Of a stretch of DNA of 37,518 nucleotides, positions 21,634-29,333 are shown one piece after another (position 1 is the stretch's first letter; every line of letters begins with the position of its first letter). The notes beneath the pieces were generated by a model. The model ran no database searches. It worked only from the letters and a program-made list of their open reading frames with translations, and was not told the DNA's origin. The position numbers and the translations under genes were made by a program. This DNA is from Candidatus Omnitrophica bacterium CG11_big_fil_rev_8_21_14_0_20_63_9 (GTDB lineage Bacteria > Omnitrophota > Gorgyraeia > Aquiviventales > Aquiviventaceae): assembly GCA_002796105.1 (NCBI GenBank), contig PCVX01000058.1, positions 4,970-42,487 on the forward strand. Direction: 5' to 3'.

Positions 21634-23513
21634 AGCATATCCTGGTGGTGGATGACGAGCTGAAGCTGTGCGACACGCTGGCGACGCTCTTCAATAAGAA
21701 GGGGTTCCGCGTGGCGACGGCGAACAGCGTGCATGAAGCGCTGGAGAAGCTGCCGCAAATCCAGGCCGACGTCGTCGTGCTGGACCTGCGCCTGCCCGAC
21801 GGATCCGGGATGGAGGTGCTCTCTGAGCTCAAAGCACGTCATCCCGAGACGCGGGTCGTCGTTATCAGCGCGCTGGCCGAGCCCGCGACGATCAAGGAGG
21901 CCTTTGACCGGGGTGCGAGCAGCTACCTGACGAAACCCTTCGACTTTTCCGCGTGCTTCTACGCCGCGATGGGCATCGAGGCGGTGCACCTGGCCTCGGT
22001 CCAGCCGGCGCCCGAGGCTCTGGCGCGCGTGCCCGTGGCGATCGCGCGGCAATATGCGGTGCTGCCCCTGCGCCTGCGCGACGGTGTGCTGGAGCTGGCC
22101 ATGGGGGATCCGCTCGACGTCCAGGAGCTGGATGAGCTGCGGGCGGTGCTCGGCCTTGACGTGAAGCCGCTGGCCATTCTCAGCGGCGAGCTGCCCGCCG
22201 CCATCGCCACGTGGTACGGGGTGGGGGCGGGGGTCGCGAGTCCGTCCACGCAGCGCGCACCCGCGACCGCCAAGCCGCGCGTGTCTGCAAAGCCTTCCGC
22301 GGAAACCCGCCAGGCCGCCTCGATCCATGAAGACGCCGGCGTGGTGCAGCTCTTCGACGCGCTCGTGCGGCAAGCGCACGCGAATCGCGCCACCGACGTG
22401 CACTTCGGCATCGGCGCGCAAGGGCCGTGGATCCGCCAGCGCATCGACGGCATGCTCTACGACGTCACGGTCTCGGCGAATTTCCAAGCGCTCTACAACA
22501 GCGTGGTGTCCCGCATCAAAGTGATGGCGGACCTGGACATCGCGGAGCACCGGCTGCCGCAGGACGGCCGCATTTGGTTTGAGGCGGACGGCCTTACGCT
22601 CGATCTGCGGGTCTCGGTCCTGCCGACGCTGCACGGAGAGAGCGTGGCGATCCGTCTGCTGGAGCCTTCGCGCATCCTGCACGTCGAGCACCTGGGCATG
22701 GGCGAGGAGCAGCTGCACGGCGTGAAGGCGTCGCTGCAAAAGCCCACCGGGCTGCTGTTGATCACCGGCCCCACCGGATCGGGCAAGTCCACGAGCCTGT
22801 ATGCGCTGCTCTCGCAGCTCAACACCGGCCGCGCCAACATCATCACGGTGGAAGACCCGGTCGAGCACGAGCTCAAAGGCGTGACGCAGATCCAGGTCCA
22901 CCCGAAAGTCAGTCTCACCTTCGCCGCAGGGCTGCGGTCCATGCTGCGGCACGATCCCGACGTCATGATGGTGGGCGAGATTCGCGATCAGGAAACCGCG
23001 AGTCTCGCGGTCCGGGCGGCGATCACCGGACACCTGGTGCTCTCGACGCTGCACACCAACGACGCCGCCAGCGGCGTGACGCGCCTGGTCGATCTGGGCG
23101 TGGAGCCGTTCCTGCTGTGCTCGACGATGTCCGGCATCCTCTCGCAGCGGCTGGTGCGGCGTTTGTGCACCCAATGCCGGGTGGCGACGGAGGTGGCGGC
23201 GGCCAGCCTGCTGCCGATGGGTGTGACCGTGCCGGAGAAGAAGGACACTGTGCGGTTATGGACGCCGAAGGGATGTGCCGCCTGCCGGCAGACCGGCTAC
23301 CACGGCCGCACCGGCGTATTCGAATGGCTGCCGGTCGACCACCATATCCGTTCGCTCATCCTGAAGCATACGCCCAGCGCGCAGTTGCGCCAGTCGGCCG
23401 CCTCGCGCGGTATGGCCACCTTGTGGCACTCCGGCTGGGAGCTGGTGCAATCAGGCGCCACCAGCCTGGATGAGCTGTTGCGCGTCCTGCCGCAAGAGCC
23501 AACCGCTGCCTAA
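21630..23513 (+). CDS. Receiver domain fused to GspE/PilB secretion ATPase
   Basis: This 627-aa protein has three parts. Residues 1-118 are a complete receiver (VVDDELKL; phospho-Asp in VVVLDLRLPDGS; Lys in SYLTKPFD). Residues about 125-200 are the GspE N-terminal (MshEN-like) domain: VPVAIARQYAVLPLRLRDG and MGDPLDVQELDELR. A Pro/Ala linker follows. Residues 230-600 are the hexameric type II secretion / type IV pilus ATPase, with Walker A GPTGSGKS (380-387), the Asp box, Walker B around GEIRDQETA (449), His box, and the zinc tetracysteine CTQC (513) and CAAC (550). All catalytic parts look intact. No pilin, GspF or secretin gene is nearby. The fusion would put a secretion or pilus motor directly under phosphorylation control. 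Confidence 0.93.
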   Translation: MKHILVVDDELKLCDTLATLFNKKGFRVATANSVHEALEKLPQIQADVVVLDLRLPDGSGMEVLSELKARHPETRVVVISALAEPATIKEAFDRGASSYLTKPFDFSACFYAAMGIEAVHLASVQPAPEALARVPVAIARQYAVLPLRLRDGVLELAMGDPLDVQELDELRAVLGLDVKPLAILSGELPAAIATWYGVGAGVASPSTQRAPATAKPRVSAKPSAETRQAASIHEDAGVVQLFDALVRQAHANRATDVHFGIGAQGPWIRQRIDGMLYDVTVSANFQALYNSVVSRIKVMADLDIAEHRLPQDGRIWFEADGLTLDLRVSVLPTLHGESVAIRLLEPSRILHVEHLGMGEEQLHGVKASLQKPTGLLLITGPTGSGKSTSLYALLSQLNTGRANIITVEDPVEHELKGVTQIQVHPKVSLTFAAGLRSMLRHDPDVMMVGEIRDQETASLAVRAAITGHLVLSTLHTNDAASGVTRLVDLGVEPFLLCSTMSGILSQRLVRRLCTQCRVATEVAAASLLPMGVTVPEKKDTVRLWTPKGCAACRQTGYHGRTGVFEWLPVDHHIRSLILKHTPSAQLRQSAASRGMATLWHSGWELVQSGATSLDELLRVLPQEPTAA

Positions 23514-23526
23514 GCCGCACGCCCCC

Positions 23527-23556
23527 TTGCCGTTTGCGCAAGCGATCAGGCATACT
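23527..23556 (+). promoter_or_regulatory. Promoter of the first leader RNA
   Basis: -35 TTGCCG (23527-23532), 18-bp spacer, -10 CATACT (23551-23556), predicted +1 at G23563. The -10 is embedded in CAGGCATACT, which is identical in the second leader promoter at 29354-29363 with the same 18-bp spacing. TTGCGCAA (23534-23541), a palindrome, lies in the spacer. Confidence 0.6.
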
Positions 23557-23562
23557 CGTGTT

Positions 23563-23683
23563 GTACGAGTGTTTCCCGGAGCCTCCTGAGGCCGGATCGT
23601 CCGGATTGCACGGTGACGATCAGCGGCGCTCAGGGCGGGATCGACCGGGCTACCGAATACGGTGGCTCGGTTTCTCTTTTTTT
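23563..23683 (+). ncRNA. Structured leader RNA, copy 1 (candidate riboswitch or sRNA)
   Basis: The predicted transcript starts GTACGAG and folds as follows. P1 is CCTGAG (23585-23590) with CTCAGG (23629-23634). P2 is GATCGTC (23595-23601) with GACGATC (23615-23621), closing a 13-nt loop. The internal loop is 4 nt on the 5' side and 7 nt on the 3' side. An intrinsic terminator follows, then the RBS and ATG of the coiled-coil kinase-like gene. Length to the T-run is about 120 nt. A second copy with the same layout is at 29371-29488. It does not match the TPP, c-di-GMP-I or other riboswitch consensus I know. Either an attenuating cis-regulator or an independent sRNA. Confidence 0.6.
23644..23683 (+). 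terminator. Intrinsic terminator after leader RNA copy 1
   Basis: ACCGGGCTACCG (23644-23655) pairs with CGGTGGCTCGGT (23660-23671) over 12 bp including two G-U pairs, with loop AATA, followed by TTTCTCTTTTTTT. It lies upstream of ATG 23704, so it either ends the leader conditionally or ends an sRNA. Confidence 0.85.
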
Positions 23684-23703
23684 CGGCCTGGAGTGTGAAG
23701 CAC

Positions 23704-26700
23704 ATGAGACGCGGACGCACCGCCAGCTCGGCTTTGGATCGGCTGTACCATCCGCTGCGATTGGGCAAGCCTTTGGAACACCCCGAGGCGGCCGCACAGG
23801 CCGCCCATCTGCTCTATTGGTGGGTGCGCGGCATCATCGTCGGAACGGTGTTGTTCGGGATCGCCGCCGTGGTGCTGGGAGCCCCGCACGCGTGGTCTTC
23901 GTTGCAGCTCACCATTTCGCTGTGCCTCTTCGGATTGCTCTGGGCCTATGGCCTGGCCTGGGTCTCGCATCAGCCCGGGCTCTTACGGCATGTGCAGCCG
24001 CTGTTGTGGGTGAACAGCATCGGGCTGCTCGGGCTGATCACGCTGATGATCGGCACGACGGGTGCTGCGACCAGCCCGGTCGCGTGGCTGTACTTCGCGC
24101 TGACGACCGCCGATCTGGTCTGCGACCGGCGACGGGGTGTGGTCGTGGCGTGGCTGTCCTTTGCCTTGATGGTTGGGGTGATGGTGACGCACGGCGTGCT
24201 GGGAGAGCCGTACGGTGGGCTGCAGGGTGTGAGCGTCGCCGGCTGGTATCTGATCGCCGGCGCGGCCGCGACCCTGCTGGCCCGCTGGTCGATTCGCCAT
24301 GAGCGCACGCTGGCTGTGCGCGCACAGCAATTGCACGAACAGGAAGCGTCCTTGACGTCGGACCACGCCAGGCTGCAGGCGGAGCAGCAGCAGATCGGCC
24401 AACGGCTATTTCAACTTGACCAGGCCAGGCGGCAATTTGATGCCGCGCAGGAGAAATCGCAGCGGGAACAGCAGCAAGCGGAGTTGCAGCGCGCCCAGGC
24501 CGCGCAGCACCTTGCGGATCAGGAGGCCGCCCTGGCCGAACGGATACGGCAAGTGGAAGAGCGCTCTGGGGCGCTCCAAACGCTTCAGCAGCAGTTCGAG
24601 GAAGAGCGCAAGGGGGTGGAGTCCCAGCGCCTGCGGACGGTACGCCTCCTCGATGAGCGTGAAGCAGGGATCGCTGAGCGCCATCGCGAGCTGGGTGAGG
24701 CGAAGCGCCAATTCGAGGCCCAGCGCACTCAGACCACCCAGTCGCTGGTGCAGCTGGAGCAGACGCTGCTTGGCGGCCTCAAGCGCGTCAGCGCGGATAT
24801 GGCGCAAGTGGAGGCGAAGCGCGCGGAGTGCGAGACGGCTGCGCGGGAGCTTGCCGCCGCGCGGGCGCACTGGGAAGCGGAGCAAGCCGGCGCGGATCAT
24901 GCGCTGCGCGCCCGCGAAGAAGAGGTCGCCGCCCGCCAAGAAGATCTCGGCCGCGCGCAGGAGACGCTGATCCAGGAACAGGCGCGCGCCCGCCGCGAGC
25001 TGGAAACGCAGGCCGACGCCGCCGTCGCACGCGCCGCAGAGCTTGAGGCGCGCGCTCGCGAACTGGCCGAGCGCGAGCGGACGGTGGCCACCGATGAGAC
25101 GCAGCGCCACTCGACGCTCGAAGAAGCCCGGCATCAATTAGCCCAGCGGGAAGCCGATCTGGCCGCGCGGGAGGATGCCGTGCGCCAGCAGCTGGCGGCA
25201 TGCGCCACACAGCAAGAGCAGTGTGATGCCGCAGCGCGTGACGCGAAGCAGCAGTCCGACACGCTTGGGACGCAGCGCGCCGCCCTGGAGACCCAGCAGG
25301 CGGCGCTTGAGCAAGAACAACAGCGGTTTGTGGAGGAACTCGCCCAGCGCGAGCGCGCCTTGCAGGAGCGGGCTCAGCAACTCCAGACGCAGCAGGCCGA
25401 ATGGGAAGCCACGCATCGCGCGCTGGTCGCCAAGACCGAAGAACTTGAAACGCAGCGGCGCGCGCTGACGGAAGAGCGCGAGCAATGGGAGCGGCAGCGC
25501 CGACGGACCGACGGGCTGTTGGGGTTTTCCCGCGGGTTCTTCATGCAGCACGCCCGCCGCGCGCTGCAGGCCCAGGCCAAGAAGCTGCGCGAGCAGCATC
25601 GGCAATTGGCGACGGTCCAGCGGGAGCTGTCGATGCGCGAGCAGCAGCTGCAGCAGCAGTCGCTGGAAGGCACGCGGACCGCCCACGAGCTGCAAGCGGC
25701 CCAGCACGCGTTTGAGACGGAGCGGCAGCGGATGCTCGAGCAGCTCCGCCAGCGCGAGATCGCCTTGGCCGAGCGGCTCCAGCAAGTCGGCGAAACCGAG
25801 CACCGGCTCTCAGGCGCCAAGACCGAGCTCTTGCAGCAGCGCGACCAATTGGAAGCATCCCAGCGCAGCCACCAGGCTGAGCGCCAGGCCGCCGAGCAGG
25901 CGGGCGCCAAAGACGTGCGCCGGCTCCAGCAAGAGCTCGAGACGCTGCAGCGCGCGCTGGCGCAGCGGGAGCTGTCCAGCGACGCGGCCGCCCGGCAATG
26001 GGACCACACCAAGCACGAGTTGGAAGAAGCGCTCACCGTGCGGGAACGGGAACTCGACGCGCAGCGCCGCGCATTGGCCGTTCAGCAAGACGAGCTCGTG
26101 CAAGCGCACCGGCAGTGGGAGCGGTCGCATGCCGCTGCGGGGCAGGAGACGACGCAGCACACCCGCAAGCTTGCCGAACAGACCAAAGCGTTGGATGACC
26201 GGCACCGCAAGCTCCAGGCGCTTCAAGCGCAGCTTGAGGAGCAGCGCGCCCAACTGGAGCACCAGCAACAGCACATGACCCAGCAATCGGCGCGGCACGA
26301 ACAAGAGCTGTCCGTGCGGCTGCAACAAGTTGAGGTGCTGCAGCGCCAACTCGAAGATGAGCGCGCCGGGATGGAGCGCCAGCGGGAGCAGGTGGAGATC
26401 AGCCGGCGCCAGCTCCAGATGGAGCAGCAACAGCTCGAAGCCTCGCGCCAACAGCTGCATGACACCCGGCGGCGTCTCGCGGAAGCCTCGGTGGCCGCGG
26501 ATATGCCGGACCGTTTCTCCTCAGAGACGCTGACGCTGCTCGCCAACGAATTGAACGTGCCGCTGGCCAGTATGCACACGCTGCTGTGCGGCGTGATGGA
26601 AGGGGATCACGGCGAGCTGCCGGCGCCGTTGCGCGAAGCGCTGCAACAGATGGGGACCGCGCAGGGTCGCCTACGGCGCATCGTCATCGATGCGCTCGAT

Positions 26701-27246
26701 GTGGCACGCATCGATCATGGACAGCTCTCGGTGTCGCTGCAGAAAACCACGCTCCAGGAGGCGCTCGATCGGGCGGTGGCGGACATCCAGTCGCCGCTTG
26801 CGCGCAAAGGACTCTCGCTCTCCCGACAAGGTTCGGAAGCGATGGCGATCGCCGTCGACCCCGGCCACTTCCATCGGATCCTCTCCACGCTGTTGAGCAA
26901 TGCGGTGGAGTACACGGAGCAGGGTGGCATCACGATTCTCTGCGCACAACAGCAACACCGCGTCGTCATCACCGTGACGGACACCGGCATCGGCATTCAG
27001 CCGGAGCACATCGGTTCCTTGTTCGCCCGTCCCAAGCTGGGCGCGCTCCTGCACGGCAAGGGCATCAGCTTGTACGTGGCCCGCGGGCTGGCCAAGCTGA
27101 TGGGCGGAGAGTTGTCGCTTGCCTCCAGCGAGCCGGGGACGGGCAGCGCGTTTACCGTGACCTTTCCTCTGGCGGTGCCCGATCCATCGGGACGGACCGC
27201 CGGGGACGCCTCGCCGACCACAGCGACCACCGTGACGGAAACGTGA
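23704..27246 (+). CDS. Six-TM, long coiled-coil histidine-kinase-like protein lacking the phospho-His
   Basis: This is a 1180-aa protein. Residues about 35-195 contain six hydrophobic helices (LLYWWVRGIIVGTVLFGIAA ... GWYLIAGAAATLLARW). Residues about 200-930 are an unbroken Glu/Gln/Arg/Ala coiled coil, roughly 100 nm if fully extended. The C-terminus is a kinase core: a dimerisation helix aligned to FLAxMSHExRTPL but reading LLANELNVPLAS, so Asn948 replaces the phospho-acceptor His. The ATPase domain keeps LLSNAVEYT (N box), DTGIGI (G1) and GKGISL (altered G2). ATG 23704 has TGGAG upstream; GTG 23662 is inside the terminator and is rejected. It overlaps the degenerate receiver (TGATG). Probably a structural or scaffold sensor, not a normal phosphodonor. 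Confidence 0.9.
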   Translation: MRRGRTASSALDRLYHPLRLGKPLEHPEAAAQAAHLLYWWVRGIIVGTVLFGIAAVVLGAPHAWSSLQLTISLCLFGLLWAYGLAWVSHQPGLLRHVQPLLWVNSIGLLGLITLMIGTTGAATSPVAWLYFALTTADLVCDRRRGVVVAWLSFALMVGVMVTHGVLGEPYGGLQGVSVAGWYLIAGAAATLLARWSIRHERTLAVRAQQLHEQEASLTSDHARLQAEQQQIGQRLFQLDQARRQFDAAQEKSQREQQQAELQRAQAAQHLADQEAALAERIRQVEERSGALQTLQQQFEEERKGVESQRLRTVRLLDEREAGIAERHRELGEAKRQFEAQRTQTTQSLVQLEQTLLGGLKRVSADMAQVEAKRAECETAARELAAARAHWEAEQAGADHALRAREEEVAARQEDLGRAQETLIQEQARARRELETQADAAVARAAELEARARELAERERTVATDETQRHSTLEEARHQLAQREADLAAREDAVRQQLAACATQQEQCDAAARDAKQQSDTLGTQRAALETQQAALEQEQQRFVEELAQRERALQERAQQLQTQQAEWEATHRALVAKTEELETQRRALTEEREQWERQRRRTDGLLGFSRGFFMQHARRALQAQAKKLREQHRQLATVQRELSMREQQLQQQSLEGTRTAHELQAAQHAFETERQRMLEQLRQREIALAERLQQVGETEHRLSGAKTELLQQRDQLEASQRSHQAERQAAEQAGAKDVRRLQQELETLQRALAQRELSSDAAARQWDHTKHELEEALTVRERELDAQRRALAVQQDELVQAHRQWERSHAAAGQETTQHTRKLAEQTKALDDRHRKLQALQAQLEEQRAQLEHQQQHMTQQSARHEQELSVRLQQVEVLQRQLEDERAGMERQREQVEISRRQLQMEQQQLEASRQQLHDTRRRLAEASVAADMPDRFSSETLTLLANELNVPLASMHTLLCGVMEGDHGELPAPLREALQQMGTAQGRLRRIVIDALDVARIDHGQLSVSLQKTTLQEALDRAVADIQSPLARKGLSLSRQGSEAMAIAVDPGHFHRILSTLLSNAVEYTEQGGITILCAQQQHRVVITVTDTGIGIQPEHIGSLFARPKLGALLHGKGISLYVARGLAKLMGGELSLASSEPGTGSAFTVTFPLAVPDPSGRTAGDASPTTATTVTET

Positions 27247-27665
27247 TGGCGAAAATTTTCCTGCTGACCCACGATGCGCTGCTCGCTTCAGCCTACACGA
27301 TGCGCCTGCGCCGCGCCGGGTTCGAGGTCGCGCATCAGGCGACCGCGCAAAGCGGGCTCGCCAAGGCGCGCCAGTGGATGCCGGATGTCATCCTCCTCGA
27401 TTTACATTTGCCGGGCATGGACGGGCTGCAAGTGCTGAAGCTGCTGCGCGACGTGCCGTGGCTTGTGAAAGTCCCGGTCGTACTGTTGATCGACCGGACG
27501 ACGACGCGGGATATCCTGGACCAGTGCCTGCTGTGGGGCGCCGGGAGCTACCTACCCAAAGATGACTGCTCGTTGGCCGCGCTGCTTGCGCACGTCCGGC
27601 ACCTCGCTCCCGAGGGCGCGTCGAGCGTCTCGCCATCCGCACCCGGCGCGCCTGCCGGCTCCTGA
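27246..27665 (+). CDS. Degenerate receiver-domain protein
   Basis: This 139-aa receiver domain has a Ser/Pro/Ala tail. The phospho-Asp site D52 (ILLDLHLPG) and Lys105 (YLPKDD) are present. The first acidic position is changed: LLTHDALL has His9-Asp10 instead of Asp-Asp. The usual switch Thr/Ser region reads VVLLIDRT. Mg binding and phosphorylation may therefore be weakened. It overlaps the stop of the pseudo-kinase gene (TGATG), so the two altered partners probably act together. Confidence 0.88.
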   Translation: MAKIFLLTHDALLASAYTMRLRRAGFEVAHQATAQSGLAKARQWMPDVILLDLHLPGMDGLQVLKLLRDVPWLVKVPVVLLIDRTTTRDILDQCLLWGAGSYLPKDDCSLAALLAHVRHLAPEGASSVSPSAPGAPAGS

Positions 27666-27679
27666 TCGCGCCAGCCGAT

Positions 27680-27708
27680 TTCTGATCGACCTGCGGATGT
27701 GCTATGGT
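27680..27708 (+). promoter_or_regulatory. lepB promoter
   Basis: Extended -10 TGC-TATGGT (27700-27708), with a weak -35 TTCTGA at 27680-27685 and 17-bp spacing. Predicted start near 27715; ATG 27716 would begin the mRNA. ATG 27704, in the same frame, is inside the -10. Confidence 0.5.
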
Positions 27709-27715
27709 TGAAAGG

Positions 27716-28255
27716 ATGACACGCCGCCCACGAAAGCTCTTTGACTGGCGTTACGTGCCGGAGGAGTCCCGCCGGGCGTACCGGCTGGCGTGCATCTTGT
27801 TTTGGTCGCTGCTGCTCTTCGGCGTGTTCCACCAGTACGTCATCAGCTTCGGTATCATCTATGAGCAGAGCATGCTCCCCACGCTGCCCGCCGGCAGCCA
27901 GTTTCTCATCAACAAGTACATCTACCACTTCCGCCGGCCTGCGCGGGGCGACGTCATCGTCATCCGCCATACGACTCTGCCGGAAGACCAGTATGTCAAA
28001 CGCGTCATCGGCGTGGAGGGCGATATGCTCGTCATTGCGCGGGGCGAGGTGTACATCAACGGCAAGCGGCTGGCCGAGCCGTACGCGCTTGGCCCGACCG
28101 GCCCGGATTTCGGGCCGCATCGCATCGCGAAGGACACTTACTTCGTCTTGGGGGACAACCGACTCTTGAGCATCGACAGCCGGTTCTTCGGAGCCGTGCG
28201 GCGCCACCAGATCGAGGGCCGCATCGCCCCCAATGAGCTCTTTGCATTTCAGTGA
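27716..28255 (+). CDS. lepB: Signal peptidase I
   Basis: This 179-aa S26 peptidase cleaves signal peptides at the outer face of the inner membrane. One N-terminal TM helix (LACILFWSLLLFGVF) is followed by the catalytic Ser in EQSMLPTL, the catalytic Lys in QYVKRVIG, and box E, GDNRLLSIDSRFFG. It is compact, closer to Gram-positive SipS size than E. coli LepB (324 aa). ATG 27716 (MTRRPRK) is chosen because ATG 27704 lies in the -10 hexamer. Secreted proteases lie directly downstream, a sensible neighbourhood. Confidence 0.95.
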   Translation: MTRRPRKLFDWRYVPEESRRAYRLACILFWSLLLFGVFHQYVISFGIIYEQSMLPTLPAGSQFLINKYIYHFRRPARGDVIVIRHTTLPEDQYVKRVIGVEGDMLVIARGEVYINGKRLAEPYALGPTGPDFGPHRIAKDTYFVLGDNRLLSIDSRFFGAVRRHQIEGRIAPNELFAFQ

Positions 28256-28257
28256 GG

Positions 28258-28263
28258 TATAAT
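28258..28263 (+). promoter_or_regulatory. -10 element of the trypsin-like protease gene
   Basis: A consensus TATAAT begins 3 nt after the lepB stop and ends 8 nt before ATG 28272. There is no Shine-Dalgarno between. No good -35 is found at the right distance. Expected product: leaderless mRNA. Confidence 0.5.
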
Positions 28264-28271
28264 CAGCCCAG

Positions 28272-29291
28272 ATGAACCGCGCGCTCCCCCGCCTGCTGTG
28301 CGTGCTGCTCGTCCTGCTCGGTGCGGCCCCCTCCGCATCCGCCGACCTGATCCTCTTTCGCAACGGCACCGCGCTACGCGGCAAAGTCATCAAACGTTCG
28401 GCCACCGACGTCGTCATCCAGTTCGATTTCGGCACCGCCAATTTCCGTCCGGACGAGATTGCGGAGATTCAACCCGAGGAGCCCGAGGACGAGGAGCCTG
28501 CCGCCGCGCAGCCTACCGAGCTGCCGCTGCCGTCGCCGGCGGCCGCAGACGCGGTCGTGGCGGCGCCACCCCCTCCGCCGGTGGAAGCCGCAAGCCCGGT
28601 TGAACAGGCGCCACAGTCGCTGGAGGATGCGGTGAAAGCGGTGGCGTTTATCGCGGTGCTGACCAAGACCGGCGGGGTCGGTCTGGGCAGCGGGGCCGCG
28701 ATCAACGAGAAAGGCGTCCTCGTGACGAATTACCACGTCATCCACGACGCAGAGCGCATCGTCGTCCTGCTGCCCGGAGAACAGAAAGTGGTGGCCGGCA
28801 AGGAGCCGAAAACATACGATGCCCGCCTGCTGCGGTCTGACCCCTGCATGGACCTGGCGCTCGTGCAAATTCCGCGCAAGACCCCGCACTACCTGCGCAT
28901 GGCCGAGCACGACGAGCTGTCGATAGGGGCCGAAGTCCGCGCCGTCGGCAACCCCCAGGGGCTGGCGATTTCCGTGTCGAAGGGGGTGGTGAGCGCCGTC
29001 CGAACGACCAGGGATTTCCTGATGGGTGGCGACGTCGCGGAGCTCAAGGTGCCCGCCTGTGATGCGGTCAGCGGGCGGGAGCTCAACAAAGCCACGTGGA
29101 TCCAAACCGACGCGGCGATCAACCCCGGCAACAGCGGCGGCCCGCTGCTCGACGGCAGCAATCGGATCGTCGGCATCAACTCGATGATTCTCAGCACGTC
29201 AGGCGGCCATCAAGGGCTGGGCTTTGCCGTGCACGTCAAACATCTGCGCAAGTTCGCCTCCGGTTACCTCAAGAAGCCCCCGACGGACTAG
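28272..29291 (+). CDS. Exported trypsin-like serine protease (HtrA/DegP type, no PDZ)
   Basis: This 339-aa protein has a signal peptide (LLCVLLVLLGAAPSASA, cleavage about residue 24). A small beta segment (DLILFRNGTALRGKVIKRS) resembles the start of other exported DegP-like proteins. An acidic/Pro-rich linker (about 70-115) leads to a trypsin domain with His in TNYHVI, Asp in MDLALVQI and Ser in NPGNSGGPL; the triad is complete. The PDZ domain of DegP is absent, so it should be a free protease or a DegP-like enzyme regulated otherwise. A leaderless promoter precedes it. Confidence 0.92.
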   Translation: MNRALPRLLCVLLVLLGAAPSASADLILFRNGTALRGKVIKRSATDVVIQFDFGTANFRPDEIAEIQPEEPEDEEPAAAQPTELPLPSPAAADAVVAAPPPPPVEAASPVEQAPQSLEDAVKAVAFIAVLTKTGGVGLGSGAAINEKGVLVTNYHVIHDAERIVVLLPGEQKVVAGKEPKTYDARLLRSDPCMDLALVQIPRKTPHYLRMAEHDELSIGAEVRAVGNPQGLAISVSKGVVSAVRTTRDFLMGGDVAELKVPACDAVSGRELNKATWIQTDAAINPGNSGGPLLDGSNRIVGINSMILSTSGGHQGLGFAVHVKHLRKFASGYLKKPPTD

Positions 29292-29296
29292 TCGTC

Positions 29297-29321
29297 GCGT
29301 AATTCCGCGTACTCCTGCGTA
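29297..29321. repeat. Helically phased GCGTA repeats upstream of the second leader promoter
   Basis: GCGTA occurs three times with exact 10-bp spacing (29297, 29307, 29317) and follow-on bases ATTCC, CTCCT and AAATCC. The set lies 13-37 bp before the -35 element at 29334. Spacing equal to one helical turn puts all three on one DNA face, as for tandem activator sites. Not present before the first leader RNA. Confidence 0.45.
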
Positions 29322-29333
29322 AAATCCTGTCTC

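Noticed and set aside
21564-23174. Reverse-strand open frame (536 codons) opposite the receiver-ATPase gene
   Set aside because: His/Arg/Gln-rich, no domain, and the plus strand encodes clear Walker motifs.
23563-23683. c-di-GMP (GEMM-I) riboswitch
   Set aside because: The diagnostic GGACGCAAAGC-type segment and tetraloop-receptor pair are not present in either copy.
23662-23703. GTG start at 23662 for the coiled-coil gene
   Set aside because: It lies within the terminator stem of the leader RNA; ATG 23704 has an RBS and begins the basic N-terminus.
24300-26500. Repetitive sequence in the coiled-coil gene taken as tandem DNA repeats or CRISPR
   Set aside because: Periodicity is at the protein heptad level (Glu/Gln/Arg); no exact DNA repeat with spacers is present.
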